A stretch of 38,279 bases of DNA from an uncultured Prochlorococcus sp. (GCA_902589115.1 CACIRS010000011.1:1-38279), one strand, 5' to 3'. Counted from the stretch's first letter, positions 1 to 17,501 are shown. Notes: generated by a model from the sequence alone, not told the origin. A program made the numbers and translations.

Positions 1-2
1 TT

Positions 3-356
3 GTAGTAGTTGATTCAACAAAGATTGTGCAAAAACTCAATCAAGACTTCTTACTCCCTGTAGAAGTTTTACCTTCAGCTTGGCGCCAAGTTAAAAAGAT
101 TTTGGAAGATATAGATAGTGAAGTGAAATTAAGGATGGCTGAGCGTAAAGCTGGTCCAGTAGTTACTGATCAAGGCAATCTTGTTTTGGATATAAAAATA
201 AAGAATGGAATTGATAATCCAGAGCACCTTGAACAATACATTAATAATATACCTGGCGTTCTTGAAAATGGACTATTTGTAAATCTCACAGATGAAGTTT
301 TAGTAGGTCAAATTGTTGAAGGCATTGCAGGATTTAAAAGTCTTAGGAAGGATTAA
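3..356 (+). CDS. rpiA: Ribose-5-phosphate isomerase A, C-terminal part (5' end outside window)
   Basis: The reading frame is open from base 3, so the gene begins upstream of the window; the GTG at 27 is internal. The enzyme interconverts ribose 5-phosphate and ribulose 5-phosphate in the Calvin cycle and pentose phosphate pathway. Visible RpiA signatures are [25 protein letters not shown] (the active-site T-D-N-G-N region of the family), and the C-terminal [13 protein letters not shown] followed by a short tail. The 3' end overlaps the convergent hisD by 14 bp. Family assignment is firm; N-terminal features cannot be seen. Confidence 0.93.
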   Translation, partial: VVVDSTKIVQKLNQDFLLPVEVLPSAWRQVKKILEDIDSEVKLRMAERKAGPVVTDQGNLVLDIKIKNGIDNPEHLEQYINNIPGVLENGLFVNLTDEVLVGQIVEGIAGFKSLRKD

Positions 357-1692
357 TCTCACTTCTTTCATGGCGCAATCTAATTGATTCTGAATGACTA
401 AATAAGCCCTCACTTAGAGCTAATTCTTGTATTTCGCTAGCAGTATTCTTAAAGGCATTTTGATTAAATTCAATGATAGAAGTATTTTTCATAAAAGTCT
501 CTACGCTTAAAGCCCCACTGAATCTTGCTGTGCCAGAAGTTGGTAAAGTGTGATTAGGTCCAGCTAAATAATCACCCACAGCTTCAGGCGTCCATTTGCC
601 TATAAATATGGCTCCTGCATTAGTCACTTTGTTGGAAATTAATTTGGGATTCTCTACTTGAAGTTCGAGATGTTCGGGGGCAAATTTATCGCTTAAAGCA
701 ATGCATTCATCAATATTTCCACATACTACTATTAATCCCCATTCTTTTAATGATTGAAGACATATTTCCGCTCTTGGATGATTTTTTAATTGGTTTCTAA
801 TTTCATTGGAAATATTATTGGCCAGCTCTATATTTGTTGTTAGTAGAATGGATGATGCGAGAGGATCATGTTCGGCTTGAGCAAGCAGATCAGCAGCTAC
901 TTCTTTTAAATTAGCACTATTGTCTGCAATAATTAATACTTCACTTGGTCCAGCAAGAGAATCTATTCCTACTCTTCCATAAACAGATTTCTTAGCAAGA
1001 GTTACATAGATATTCCCAGGACCAGTTATTACATCGACTTTATCAATTGTTTCTGTACCAAAGGCCATAGCTCCGATAGCTTGGGCTCCTCCTATTCGTA
1101 AAACTTTTTTTATTCCTACCATATGCGCTGCTGCTAGAACGACATTATTAATTTTTCCTTGTGAATTTGCGGGAGAAACCATTATTAATTCTTTAACTCC
1201 TGCTACTTGTGCTGGTATCGCATTCATTAAGACCGTACTTGGATAACAAGCGCGTCCACCAGGGATGTAAATCCCAGCTTTTTCTACTGGTTTCCAACGC
1301 CTTCCAAGGATTTCACCATGCGTACCTTTAATTAATAAGTCTTTTGGCTTTTGATGCTTATGAAAATCTTTTATGCGACTGTGGGCTAGTTTTAAAGCGT
1401 CTTTTAAACTTTCATTTGTTTCTTCCCAAGCCTTAGATATTGTTTCCTCTTCAACAAATAATGGCCTGGGTGTAAAGCCATCGAATAATTCAGTGTATTT
1501 AATTAAAGCTTGGTCTCCTTCTAAGCGAATTGTTTCAAGAATCGTTTCTACAGTTTGAATGGTTTTTTGTTGTGATTTCCCTTCAGTTCGATTTGCGATG
1601 CGTTGGAGTGCATTTGCTGCATCCTTATTGGAAAATAAGCAACGCATAAGACTTCTGGAGGCTTTTGAGTCGTTCTGGTTTTTTGTCACCAC
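343..1692 (-). CDS. hisD: Histidinol dehydrogenase
   Basis: HisD catalyses the last two steps of histidine synthesis: L-histidinol to L-histidine via the aldehyde, with 2 NAD+. Family motifs in order are [79 protein letters not shown] and [18 protein letters not shown], covering the NAD and zinc-binding regions. The longest ORF begins at a TTG (1707). I chose the GTG at 1692 because GGAGG lies 6 nt before it, giving 449 residues. A further ATG at 1647 would give 434 residues, also normal for the family. The gene is single, convergent with rpiA and divergent from rpsT. Confidence 0.95.
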   Translation of the reverse strand: MVTKNQNDSKASRSLMRCLFSNKDAANALQRIANRTEGKSQQKTIQTVETILETIRLEGDQALIKYTELFDGFTPRPLFVEEETISKAWEETNESLKDALKLAHSRIKDFHKHQKPKDLLIKGTHGEILGRRWKPVEKAGIYIPGGRACYPSTVLMNAIPAQVAGVKELIMVSPANSQGKINNVVLAAAHMVGIKKVLRIGGAQAIGAMAFGTETIDKVDVITGPGNIYVTLAKKSVYGRVGIDSLAGPSEVLIIADNSANLKEVAADLLAQAEHDPLASSILLTTNIELANNISNEIRNQLKNHPRAEICLQSLKEWGLIVVCGNIDECIALSDKFAPEHLELQVENPKLISNKVTNAGAIFIGKWTPEAVGDYLAGPNHTLPTSGTARFSGALSVETFMKNTSIIEFNQNAFKNTASEIQELALSEGLFSHSESIRLRHERSEINPS

Positions 1693-1787
1693 ACTCGTCC
1701 TCCGCAAATCTCAAATCAAACTAGTTCTTTGGTTCTTGAATTGTCTTCTGGTACTCAAGTTGATTTTTTGATAGCACGCTGGAGTAA

Positions 1788-2123
<336 letters not shown>

Positions 2124-2214
2124 ATCAATAGTGATTGATATATATTAGTTTCTTAATTTCTACTTTTTGCTTTTGTAATCCGCCTTTATTGGCAGAATGG
2201 TTCGATAGGAATGC

Positions 2215-3009
2215 TTGCTTGCTTTGTCATCATTTGCGCTTGTAGATAGTCACTGCCATTTGGTCTTTAGAAACTTTAATGATGACCTGGATGAAGTTGC
2301 AAAGAGATGGAAACAAGCTGGGGTAACAAATTTGGTTCATGCTTGTGTTGAGCCTTCTGAAATTCCTTCTATCCGCCAATTAGCAGATCGATTCTCAGAA
2401 TTAAGATATGCAGTAGGGGTTCATCCATTAGATACAGAGCATTGGGGAATTGATACATTAAAAGTTCTTAGGAACGCAGCTTTAGATGATTCTCGAGTAG
2501 TTGCCATTGGTGAACTTGGGTTAGATCTTTTTCGTGAATCAAATTTGGAACAACAGTTATCTATACTTCTGCCTCAATTAGATTTAGCAGTTGAATTGAA
2601 ATTGCCAGTAATTGTTCATTGCAGAGATGCAGCTGAGCCAATGTTGGTAGAGCTGCGAAAAAGAGCTGAAAATGGTACTTGCCCGAAAGGGGTCATGCAT
2701 TGTTGGGGTGGGACTCCTGAAGAAATGAAGAGTTTTTTGGAGTTAGGTTTTTTTATTAGCTTTAGTGGAACCGTCACTTTCCCTAAAGCCCAGGCCATCC
2801 ATGATTGTGCACGGTTAGTGCCTGAAGATAAGTTTTTAGTAGAGACAGACTGCCCGTTTTTGGCGCCGGTTCCCTTTAGAGGTAAAAGAAATGAGCCTGC
2901 TCATGTTCATGTAGTAGCTTCTCAAATCGCTGAATTAAGAGGCCAGTCTTTAGAATCTGTTGCTTCCAGTACTACTGCGAATGCCAAACAATTATTTGGC
3001 TTGCATTGA
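2215..3009 (+). CDS. tatD: TatD-family metal-dependent hydrolase (putative DNase)
   Basis: This is a TIM-barrel metallohydrolase of the TatD family (264 aa), whose members have 3'-5' exonuclease or other DNase activity; the physiological substrate here is unknown. Metal ligands and signatures are visible: VDSHCHL near residue 10 (the HxH pair), GELGLDLF (Glu), IVHCRDA, MHCWGG and VETDCPFLAP. The start is a TTG with AGGA about 5 nt upstream (2206-2209). The ATG at 2211 is in another frame and reaches a stop within 13 codons, so it is not the start. The gene lies between rpsT and rpoB. Confidence 0.9.
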   Translation: MLALSSFALVDSHCHLVFRNFNDDLDEVAKRWKQAGVTNLVHACVEPSEIPSIRQLADRFSELRYAVGVHPLDTEHWGIDTLKVLRNAALDDSRVVAIGELGLDLFRESNLEQQLSILLPQLDLAVELKLPVIVHCRDAAEPMLVELRKRAENGTCPKGVMHCWGGTPEEMKSFLELGFFISFSGTVTFPKAQAIHDCARLVPEDKFLVETDCPFLAPVPFRGKRNEPAHVHVVASQIAELRGQSLESVASSTTANAKQLFGLH

Positions 3010-3032
3010 TTTCAAATTATCTGCCTAAAAAA

Positions 3033-3060
3033 TTGACCATTAAAGTGTAAGATTACTAAT
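3033..3060 (+). promoter_or_regulatory. Candidate sigma-70-type promoter for rpoB
   Basis: TTGACC (3033-3038) is followed after 16 bp by ACTAAT (3055-3060), just downstream of the tatD stop. If used, it would give rpoB its own promoter with a leader of roughly 230 nt holding the hairpin and mini-ORF listed below. This is motif matching only; the -10 is a weak match. Confidence 0.33.
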
Positions 3061-3176
3061 TGGCCTGGCTAAGACGTGGTAAACCTACGTCAGCGCCTAC
3101 CGAAGCGTCCATCACCTTCAATTGCAGGCATTGTCGACGTTAGCTTTCTCCTCTCAACTTCATTGAACTTTGATTC

Positions 3177-3209
3177 GGCAGCTGTTCCTTGATAAAAGGA
3201 ACAGCTGCC
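3177..3209 (+). promoter_or_regulatory. Perfect 14-bp inverted repeat in the rpoB leader
   Basis: GGCAGCTGTTCCTT (3177-3190) and AAGGAACAGCTGCC (3196-3209) are exact reverse complements around the 5-nt loop GATAA. The RNA stem would be very stable for such an A+T-rich genome. It is followed by TATGTCTTTGG, not a U-run, so it is not a standard intrinsic terminator. Possible roles are RNase processing, attenuation between tatD and rpoB, mRNA stabilisation, or translational autocontrol. A weaker hairpin built on GACGT/ACGTC lies upstream at 3073-3091. Confidence 0.75.
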
Positions 3210-3269
3210 TATGTCTTTGGAGAATTGAGTTGGGAGAAGTTTGAATTTGACAGTCCAGGTCTTTTAACC

Positions 3270-3305
3270 ATGTACACCATTCCTCAACTACAGGTTTCCG
3301 CATGA
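3270..3305 (+). CDS. Possible 11-residue leader peptide overlapping the rpoB start
   Basis: An ATG at 3270 opens an 11-codon frame ([11 protein letters not shown]) whose TGA (3303-3305) overlaps the rpoB ATG (3302-3304) as ATGA. That geometry is typical of translational coupling. A weak AGG lies about 10 nt upstream. Nothing shows it is translated; a frame this short can arise by chance. Confidence 0.25.
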   Translation: MYTIPQLQVSA

Positions 3306-6300
3306 GCAGAAGCGCGATTCAGGTAGCAAAGACAGCAACCTACCTTCCCGATTTGGTTGAGGTTCAAAGAGCAAGTTTTAAGTGGTTTTTAGAAAAAGGT
3401 TTAATAGAGGAATTGGAGAGTTTCTCCCCAATAACTGACTACACAGGAAAACTCGAACTTCATTTTATTGGCACAGAATATCGTTTAAAGAGACCTCGAC
3501 ATGATGTCGAAGAAGCAAAACGAAGAGATGCAACGTTCGCTTCTCAAATGTATGTGACATGCAGACTAGTTAATAAGGAAACTGGTGAAATTAAGGAGCA
3601 AGAGGTTTTTATAGGAGAGCTTCCTTTGATGACAGAAAGAGGAACATTTATTATTAATGGAGCTGAAAGAGTAATAGTTAATCAAATTGTTCGCAGTCCT
3701 GGAGTTTATTTTAAAGATGAGCAGGATAAAAATGGTAGAAGAACATATAACGCCAGTGTTATACCTAATCGTGGAGCATGGTTGAAATTCGAGACAGATA
3801 AAAATGATTTATTACATGTTCGTGTTGATAAAACTCGTAAAATTAACGCTCATGTCTTAATGAGGGCAATGGGTCTCTCGGATAACGATGTAATAGATAA
3901 GTTGCGTCATCCAGAGTTCTATAAAAAATCTATTGAGGCCGCTAATGAAGAGGGAATAAGCTCAGAAGATCAGGCTTTATTGGAACTTTATAAGAAACTT
4001 CGTCCAGGAGAACCGCCTTCTGTTAGCGGTGGTCAGCAATTACTTCAATCTCGCTTTTTTGATGCAAAACGCTATGACCTAGGTAGGGTTGGACGTTACA
4101 AAATAAATAAAAAATTACGCTTAACTATTCCAGATACAGTTCGTACACTTACTCATGAAGATGTTCTATCTACTCTGGATTATTTAATTAATTTAGAACT
4201 AGATGTCGGAGGAGCAACTCTTGATGATATTGACCATTTAGGTAATAGAAGAGTCCGATCTGTCGGAGAACTTCTTCAAAACCAAGTAAGGGTTGGCTTG
4301 AACAGATTGGAGAGGATTATTAAAGAAAGAATGACAGTAGGCGAAACAGATTCTTTAACTCCTGCCCAATTGGTGAACCCCAAACCACTTGTTGCAGCTA
4401 TTAAGGAATTCTTTGGTTCAAGCCAACTTAGCCAATTTATGGATCAAACAAATCCATTGGCTGAACTAACACATAAACGAAGAATTTCTGCTTTAGGTCC
4501 TGGTGGTTTAACTAGAGAGCGTGCTGGATTTGCTGTAAGAGATATTCATCCATCTCATTATGGACGCTTGTGTCCTATTGAAACCCCTGAAGGTCCAAAT
4601 GCTGGCCTAATTAATTCACTTGCGACTCATGCAAGAGTTAATCAATATGGATTTATCGAAACTCCTTTTTGGAAGGTTGAAGAAGGAAGAGTTATTAAAG
4701 ATGGTGACCCTATCTATCTTTCAGCCGATCTGGAAGATGAGTGTCGGGTAGCACCAGGGGATGTAGCAACTGATAAAGAAGGGAAGATTCTTGCTGAATT
4801 GATTCCAGTTAGATATAGGCAGGATTTTGAAAAGGTACCTCCAGAACAGGTTGATTATGTTCAACTGTCTCCAGTTCAGGTGATTTCAGTAGCTACATCA
4901 TTGATTCCTTTCCTTGAGCATGATGATGCAAATAGAGCACTGATGGGCTCAAATATGCAGAGGCAAGCTGTGCCTCTGCTACGACCAGAGAGACCATTAG
5001 TAGGAACTGGATTGGAAACACAGGTTGCTCGAGATTCAGGAATGGTACCTATCTCTAAAGTTAATGGAACAGTAACTTTTGTTGATGCAACAGCAATTGT
5101 TGTGTGTGATGAGGATGGTCAGGAACATACACATTATTTACAGAAATATCAGCGTTCCAATCAAGACACATGCTTAAATCAGCGTCCTATTGTTAGACAA
5201 GGTGATCCAGTAATTATTGGACAAGTTCTCGCTGATGGATCAGCTTGTGAAGGTGGAGAAATTGCTCTTGGACAGAATGTATTAGTCGCTTACATGCCAT
5301 GGGAAGGTTACAACTATGAGGATGCAATTCTTGTTAGTGAAAGATTGGTTAAGGATGATCTTTATACTTCAGTTCATATAGAAAAATATGAAATAGAAGC
5401 TAGACAAACAAAGCTTGGTCCTGAAGAAATTACTAGAGAGATACCAAATGTTGCTGAAGAAAGCCTAGGTAATCTTGATGAAATGGGTATCATTCGTATA
5501 GGAGCTTTCGTTGAGAGTGGGGATATTCTGGTTGGTAAAGTTACGCCTAAGGGAGAATCTGATCAACCACCAGAAGAGAAACTCTTGAGAGCTATTTTTG
5601 GTGAGAAGGCTCGTGATGTTAGAGATAATTCTTTGAGAGTTCCTTCAACTGAGAGAGGAAGAGTTGTTGATGTTCGTATTTATACCCGTGAACAAGGTGA
5701 TGAACTGCCACCTGGAGCAAATATGGTGGTTAGAGTTTATGTGGCTCAGCGAAGAAAAATTCAGGTTGGCGACAAAATGGCCGGCCGACATGGAAATAAA
5801 GGAATTATTAGTCGTATTTTGCCTAGGGAAGATATGCCGTATCTTCCAGACGGAACTCCTGTGGATATTGTCCTTAATCCTCTTGGAGTTCCAAGTCGAA
5901 TGAATGTTGGGCAAGTATTTGAATGCTTAATGGGATGGGCCGCTTCAAATCTTGACTGCAGAGTCAAAGTTGTTCCATTTGATGAGATGTATGGAGCTGA
6001 AAAATCCCAACAAACAGTTGAGGCATATTTAAAAGAAGCGGCTAAGCAACCTGGAAAAAATTGGGTTTACAACCCAGATAGCCCAGGGAAATTACAACTA
6101 ATTGACGGCCGCTCTGGGGAACCTTTTGATCAACCAGTAACTGTTGGTTATGCACAAATACTTAAATTAGTGCATTTGGTTGATGACAAGATTCATGCTC
6201 GTTCAACCGGCCCTTACTCTCTCGTTACTCAGCAGCCACTAGGTGGTAAAGCTCAACAAGGTGGCCAGCGACTAGGAGAGATGGAGGTTTGGGCACTTGA

Positions 6301-6595
6301 AGCATATGGTGCTGCATATACCCTGCAAGAACTGCTGACGGTCAAGTCAGATGATATGCAAGGTCGTAATGAAGCTCTGAATGCAATTGTTAAGGGCAAA
6401 CCTATACCTAGGCCAGGTACGCCTGAATCTTTCAAAGTTTTGATGAGAGAACTGCAGTCTTTAGGACTTGATATTGGTGTTTATACAGATGAAGGTAAAG
6501 AAGTTGACCTTATGCAAGATGTTAATCCTCGTAGAAGTACACCAAGTAGACCAACTTATGAATCTATAGGGGCATCAGATTATGAGGAAGATTGA
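3302..6595 (+). CDS. rpoB: DNA-directed RNA polymerase subunit beta
   Basis: This is the beta subunit of the RNA polymerase core, 1097 residues, the compact size usual in cyanobacteria. Landmarks: the rifampicin-pocket region [18 protein letters not shown] followed by [17 protein letters not shown] (about residues 380-420), [20 protein letters not shown], the [12 protein letters not shown] segment, the active-centre lysine region [15 protein letters not shown] (about 823), and near the C-terminus [20 protein letters not shown], which contacts beta'. The ATG start has AGG 8 nt upstream (ACAGG). It is preceded by an unusually long, structured leader and followed 59 bp later by rpoC1, almost certainly one transcript. 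Confidence 0.98.
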   Translation: MSRSAIQVAKTATYLPDLVEVQRASFKWFLEKGLIEELESFSPITDYTGKLELHFIGTEYRLKRPRHDVEEAKRRDATFASQMYVTCRLVNKETGEIKEQEVFIGELPLMTERGTFIINGAERVIVNQIVRSPGVYFKDEQDKNGRRTYNASVIPNRGAWLKFETDKNDLLHVRVDKTRKINAHVLMRAMGLSDNDVIDKLRHPEFYKKSIEAANEEGISSEDQALLELYKKLRPGEPPSVSGGQQLLQSRFFDAKRYDLGRVGRYKINKKLRLTIPDTVRTLTHEDVLSTLDYLINLELDVGGATLDDIDHLGNRRVRSVGELLQNQVRVGLNRLERIIKERMTVGETDSLTPAQLVNPKPLVAAIKEFFGSSQLSQFMDQTNPLAELTHKRRISALGPGGLTRERAGFAVRDIHPSHYGRLCPIETPEGPNAGLINSLATHARVNQYGFIETPFWKVEEGRVIKDGDPIYLSADLEDECRVAPGDVATDKEGKILAELIPVRYRQDFEKVPPEQVDYVQLSPVQVISVATSLIPFLEHDDANRALMGSNMQRQAVPLLRPERPLVGTGLETQVARDSGMVPISKVNGTVTFVDATAIVVCDEDGQEHTHYLQKYQRSNQDTCLNQRPIVRQGDPVIIGQVLADGSACEGGEIALGQNVLVAYMPWEGYNYEDAILVSERLVKDDLYTSVHIEKYEIEARQTKLGPEEITREIPNVAEESLGNLDEMGIIRIGAFVESGDILVGKVTPKGESDQPPEEKLLRAIFGEKARDVRDNSLRVPSTERGRVVDVRIYTREQGDELPPGANMVVRVYVAQRRKIQVGDKMAGRHGNKGIISRILPREDMPYLPDGTPVDIVLNPLGVPSRMNVGQVFECLMGWAASNLDCRVKVVPFDEMYGAEKSQQTVEAYLKEAAKQPGKNWVYNPDSPGKLQLIDGRSGEPFDQPVTVGYAQILKLVHLVDDKIHARSTGPYSLVTQQPLGGKAQQGGQRLGEMEVWALEAYGAAYTLQELLTVKSDDMQGRNEALNAIVKGKPIPRPGTPESFKVLMRELQSLGLDIGVYTDEGKEVDLMQDVNPRRSTPSRPTYESIGASDYEED

Positions 6596-6633
6596 TACCT
6601 AGCTTCTTAGTTGTTTTATTACTTCTTTATTAA

Positions 6634-8559
<1,926 letters not shown>

Positions 8560-8583
8560 ATTAATTTATCAACTTTCTTTTAA

Positions 8584-12720
<4,137 letters not shown>

Positions 12721-12779
12721 AAAATCTTGTATGCCTCTATTTCCTTCAATTTATTTTTAGACCTGTTTTTTTGGATTAG

Positions 12780-13990
<1,211 letters not shown>

Positions 13991-14038
13991 CCATATAAAA
14001 GAGTTTTAATGATCAGTAGCTCTTAAGCAAATTTATAG

Positions 14039-15802
14039 ATGTCTCAAATTGATTGGATCATTGTTGTTGTTTATTTAGGAATTACGATTTGCTTAGGCTT
14101 AGGCTTGGCTCGACGAAATCGATCCAAAGATGATTATTTTGTTGCAGGGAGACGTTTGAGTGGCTGGCTGGCTGGTGCTTCAATGGCTGCTACTACTTTT
14201 TCTATAGATACGCCTCTTTATGTGGCTGGATTAGTTGGAACTCGAGGCTTAGCTGCTAATTGGGAATGGTGGAGTTTTGGGCTCGCACATGTTGCAATGA
14301 CTGTAATATTCGCTCCTTTATGGAGACGAAGTGGTGTTTTGACAGATGCAGCTTTTACCGAATTACGATATGGAGGAAAAGCTGCAGCTTGGTTGCGAGG
14401 AATAAAAGCTTTTCTTCTTGCACTTCCTATTAATTGTATAGGTATTGGATATGCTTTTTTGGCTATGCGCAAAGTGGCAGAGGCATTAGAAATTGTTGAT
14501 GGTCACAAGGTGATAGGCGGTTTGAGTGATACTTTTGTCCTGCTTTTTATCGTTGCTTTGTTAATTCTTGTTTATACCGTTGTAGGAGGTTTATGGGCGG
14601 TTGTTGTTAATGACTTCATTCAATTGATTTTGGCGATGCTTGGTGCTCTTGCAGTAGCAGTCGTAGCAGTTCATGCAGCAGGAGGAATGAATCAATTATT
14701 AGGGAATCTAGAGGAGCTTGGTCGCTCAGATTTATTGTCTTTATTCCCTTGGGAATGGACTGATCAAGGCTTCTCTTGGATTGGTGGAACAGGTATAAGT
14801 ATTGCTAGTTTTACTGCATTTTTGTCTTTGCAATGGTGGAGTTTTCGACGTAGTGATGGTGGCGGCGAATTTATTCAAAGAATGTTGGCGACTAAAGATG
14901 AACAGGAGGCGCAGATAGCAGGTTGGGTATTTTTAGTTGTGAATTACTTGCTTCGAAGTTGGCTATGGATATTAGTTGCACTTTCTGCATTAGTCCTATT
15001 GCCAAATCAACAAGATTGGGAACTTAGTTATCCAACTCTTGCAGTGAGATACCTACCGCCAGTTGCTCTTGGCTTGGTAGTCGTTTCTTTGATTGCTGCT
15101 TTTATGAGTACAGTTAGTACTGCCGTTAATTGGGGTGCTAGTTATTTAACGCATGACCTGTATCAACGATTCTTCAGACCTGATGCAAGTCAGAGAGAAT
15201 TGCTTGTTATTGGACAACTCACAAGCTTTTGTTTATTAGTCTTAGGCATTCTTACTGCTTTGGTTGGTACCAGTATAGGTTCAATTTTTAGGTTGGTTAT
15301 TGCTATAGGAACTGGGCCAGGGGTGGTTTTGGTCTTGAGATGGTTTTGGTGGCGAATTAATGCAGCTGCTGAGCTTGCGGCAATGGTTTGTGGCTTCTTA
15401 ATTGGACTGACAACTTCTGTAGTCCCAATATTTCGAATAGATGATTATGGAGTGAAATTAATAGTCACAACTGTTGTGACTGCTATTGCTTGGATTATTG
15501 TTTTATTACTTACTCCACCTGAATCTGAAGAGGTTCTTTGTCGCTTTGTAGAGAAAGTTCGTCCACCTGGACCTGGTTGGAAAAGATGGCGTGTTCGATT
15601 TGGAATTGAGCCTGTCGAACCTTTGAATCAGTTGATGTGGCGTTTCCTTTTAAGTTCTTTAGTCCTTTTTGGAGCATTGTTAGGTATTGGTGCATTTTTG
15701 CTTCATCAGCAAGTTGGAGGTTGGATTGGCTTAATAGTTGCAGTTGGTTGCGGCATGCTTTTAAGGAAGAAATGGTTCAGCAAGATGGCATTCACCTCAT
15801 AA
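14039..15802 (+). CDS. Sodium:solute symporter family transporter
   Basis: A 587-residue polytopic membrane protein of the SSS (SLC5) family. It begins IDWIIVVVYLGITICLGLGLA (first helix), then SKDDYFVAGRRLSGWLAGASMAATTFSIDTPLYVAGL, the characteristic Na+-site and substrate-path region. The later SLIAAFMSTVSTAVNWGASYL segment matches the TM8 sodium-binding motif, in which two small hydroxyl residues coordinate Na+. The AFMSTVSTAVNWGASY form is a divergent subgroup; the substrate cannot be told from sequence. The large aromatic-rich NWEWWSFGLAH segment is unusual. It sits downstream of rlmN (48 bp) and is probably transcribed alone or with the polymerase block. Confidence 0.85.
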   Translation: MSQIDWIIVVVYLGITICLGLGLARRNRSKDDYFVAGRRLSGWLAGASMAATTFSIDTPLYVAGLVGTRGLAANWEWWSFGLAHVAMTVIFAPLWRRSGVLTDAAFTELRYGGKAAAWLRGIKAFLLALPINCIGIGYAFLAMRKVAEALEIVDGHKVIGGLSDTFVLLFIVALLILVYTVVGGLWAVVVNDFIQLILAMLGALAVAVVAVHAAGGMNQLLGNLEELGRSDLLSLFPWEWTDQGFSWIGGTGISIASFTAFLSLQWWSFRRSDGGGEFIQRMLATKDEQEAQIAGWVFLVVNYLLRSWLWILVALSALVLLPNQQDWELSYPTLAVRYLPPVALGLVVVSLIAAFMSTVSTAVNWGASYLTHDLYQRFFRPDASQRELLVIGQLTSFCLLVLGILTALVGTSIGSIFRLVIAIGTGPGVVLVLRWFWWRINAAAELAAMVCGFLIGLTTSVVPIFRIDDYGVKLIVTTVVTAIAWIIVLLLTPPESEEVLCRFVEKVRPPGPGWKRWRVRFGIEPVEPLNQLMWRFLLSSLVLFGALLGIGAFLLHQQVGGWIGLIVAVGCGMLLRKKWFSKMAFTS

Positions 15803-15851
15803 ACCCACAAGATTGAATAGATTTGGCAGAATAAAAAAAAATCTTTGAAAA

Positions 15852-15977
15852 TTGGGCTTTATTCGCACTACTCTTTTGCCAGTACTAATAGTTGCTCTTT
15901 TTGGAGTTGCTTTATTTGCAGTTAGTGCTCGTATTTGGCTGCCTGGGGACATGCTCTCTCCGGCTTCAATGAATTGA
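15852..15977 (+). CDS. Small single-span membrane peptide, unknown function
   Basis: A 41-codon frame starting at a TTG: MGFIRTTLLPVLIVALFGVA, then LFAVSARIWLPGDMLSPASMN. It has one hydrophobic helix (about residues 7-25) with a basic N-terminus, then a short, probably extracytoplasmic or lumenal tail. I think similar small proteins ending ARIWLPGDM occur in other marine picocyanobacteria, but this is from memory. There is no strong Shine-Dalgarno sequence and no recognised domain. It fills most of the 205-bp space between the symporter and the HEAT gene. Confidence 0.5.
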   Translation: MGFIRTTLLPVLIVALFGVALFAVSARIWLPGDMLSPASMN

Positions 15978-16007
15978 GTTTTTTGAGAATGCTTCTACGA
16001 TTTGTTC

Positions 16008-16817
16008 ATGAATAAAGCTTTTGAACAAAACAGTGACAATGGCCTTGCAAATTTGGCCATAGATCCTGATGTATTGGCAAAGGAATTGGCCGCTGAATTA
16101 TTAGGTGATCCTTTAGATGAGATTGATTTACAAGGTTTTGATTCGGATGATTTCAATGCAGCTAAAGAGTGCGAATTAGGTTTGGCTTGGTTAAAAGAAG
16201 GTCATGAGGAGCGTCTTCAAGGTTTAAGGGTTTTTTGTGAATATAGAGATCCTCGTGCTTTACCTTTATTGATCCCACTGCTTCAGGAACCTTGCCCAGT
16301 GGAGAGAATGAGTGCTGTTTATGCATTAGGAAGAAACCCTTGTCCTCGCGCCGTTGAAATTCTGCTTCAACTTTTACAAACTGACAGTAATGCTTATGTA
16401 AGAAAAGCTACTGCCTGGAGTCTTGGCAATTATTCTGATTCAGTTGTCCTTCACCCTCTCATAAATTCTTTAAAGAACGATATAGCTGCAGTTCGTGTAT
16501 GGGCCTCAGGATCCCTTGCTGAGGCAGGGGCTATTTCTTCTGAAAATGCCTCAGAGGCTGCGATTCAACTCCTTATAAGTTTGCAAATTGATAGTGAGCC
16601 AGTTGTTAGGAGTAATTGTATTTGGTCTTTGGGTCGTCTTTATGACAAATTGAGCATGGAAAAAAGAAATGAATTAATTGATGCATTTTTCAATGTCTTG
16701 TTGAACGATGATGAGCCCTCAGTGCGTTATGAAGCTCGAATTGCCTTGGAGCAGCTGGAAAGTTCTAAAGTTCAAGAACGTATTGATTTGCTAATAGAAG
16801 AAGGACTTTGGGTATAA
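16008..16817 (+). CDS. HEAT-repeat protein (PBS-lyase-like repeats)
   Basis: A 269-residue soluble, all-helical repeat protein. After an acidic N-terminal region, about five HEAT/PBS-lyase-like repeats are visible: DPRALPLLIPLLQEPCPVER, YALGRNPCPRAVEILLQLL, VRKATAWSLGNYSDSVVLHP, VRVWASGSLAEAG and VRSNCIWSLGRLYD. Repeats of this type form scaffolds, and some relatives are bilin lyases or chaperones (CpcE/F, CpeY/Z, NblB-like). No lyase-specific catalytic signature is apparent, so I name it only by repeats. A TTG at 16002 would add MF; the ATG at 16008 is preferred. Eighty-eight bp separate it from the DUF2997 gene. Confidence 0.82.
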   Translation: MNKAFEQNSDNGLANLAIDPDVLAKELAAELLGDPLDEIDLQGFDSDDFNAAKECELGLAWLKEGHEERLQGLRVFCEYRDPRALPLLIPLLQEPCPVERMSAVYALGRNPCPRAVEILLQLLQTDSNAYVRKATAWSLGNYSDSVVLHPLINSLKNDIAAVRVWASGSLAEAGAISSENASEAAIQLLISLQIDSEPVVRSNCIWSLGRLYDKLSMEKRNELIDAFFNVLLNDDEPSVRYEARIALEQLESSKVQERIDLLIEEGLWV

Positions 16818-16874
16818 AATTGACTTTCAAAACACATCCTTGTAACAAGTTCGCGAAATAAGGCCATAGTTTTC

Positions 16875-16880
16875 TATAAC
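16875..16880 (+). promoter_or_regulatory. Possible -10 element before the DUF2997-ycf35 operon
   Basis: TATAAC lies 25 bp upstream of the DUF2997 ATG. No -35 box is found at standard spacing, which is common for cyanobacterial promoters. Motif evidence only. Confidence 0.28.
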
Positions 16881-16905
16881 ATCATGTACCTCTAGCTTCG
16901 GTTGA

Positions 16906-17109
16906 ATGCCCCAACGAACTCTGAGATTCCGTATTAGACAGGACGGAATTGTCGAGGAGACAGTTGAAGGTGTTGAAGGCAAGTTATGCCATCAACTTAC
17001 TGAGAGCCTCGAAGAGGCCCTAGGAGTAGTGCAGCAAAGAAAGTCCACCTCAGAGGCCTTTCTAGAATCTCAAAAAGACTTACAGCCCAATTCCGCAGAA
17101 ATTCACTGA
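16906..17109 (+). CDS. DUF2997 family small protein
   Basis: A 67-residue protein with RTLRFRIRQDGIVEETVEGVEG at the start and GKLCHQLTESLEEALG after it, matching the small DUF2997 family, which is regularly found next to DUF1257 (Ycf35). Function is unknown. The TGA overlaps the next ATG by one base (TGATG), so the two proteins are probably made together. The C-terminal 20 residues are polar and likely disordered. Confidence 0.82.
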   Translation: MPQRTLRFRIRQDGIVEETVEGVEGKLCHQLTESLEEALGVVQQRKSTSEAFLESQKDLQPNSAEIH

Positions 17110-17501
17110 TGTCTCACTTCAGCACAGTTAAAACCCAATTAAAAAAGCGCGAGCCTCTTGTTCAGGCTCTTCATGACCTTGGATACCTTCCCCAGGAAGG
17201 AGAACGAGTAGTCCGTGGTTATAGAGGACAGACCGTCAAGGCAGAGCTTGCTGTATCTATGCCTCATGGTTCAGATATTGGCTTCCGTTGGAATAGCTCT
17301 ACAGAGTCTTATGAGTTAGTAACTGATCTTGATCTCTGGAAACAACCAATCCCAGTAGAAAGATTTTTAGCTCAACTCACTCAGAGATATGCGTTGAACT
17401 CAGTTTTATCTGCAACAGCTAAAGAAGGATTTGAAGTCGCACAGCAAACTAAAAATATTGATGGTTCTATTGAGCTAGTGGTAACTCGTTGGGATGCATA
17501 A
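17109..17501 (+). CDS. ycf35: Ycf35 / DUF1257 family protein
   Basis: A 130-residue protein starting MSHFSTVKTQLKKREPLVQA, then LHDLGY, the standard Ycf35/DUF1257 opening; the family is kept in cyanobacteria and red-algal plastids. A central beta-rich part (YRGQTVKAELAV, DIGFRWNSSTESYELVTDLD) and the end AKEGFEVAQQ-IELVVTRW fit the family. No catalytic motif is visible and biochemical function is unknown. It is coupled upstream to DUF2997 and followed after 15 bp by a ferredoxin, which suggests a redox-linked or iron-sulfur-linked role (inference). Confidence 0.88.
   Translation: MSHFSTVKTQLKKREPLVQALHDLGYLPQEGERVVRGYRGQTVKAELAVSMPHGSDIGFRWNSSTESYELVTDLDLWKQPIPVERFLAQLTQRYALNSVLSATAKEGFEVAQQTKNIDGSIELVVTRWDA

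Noticed and set aside
5645-5967. Several frames of 60-90 codons inside rpoB on both strands
   Set aside because: All lie within strongly conserved polymerase coding sequence and carry no independent signature.
16008-16817. Phycobilin lyase assignment for the HEAT-repeat protein
   Set aside because: Only the generic repeats are seen, no bilin gene is nearby, and most HEAT-repeat proteins are not lyases.
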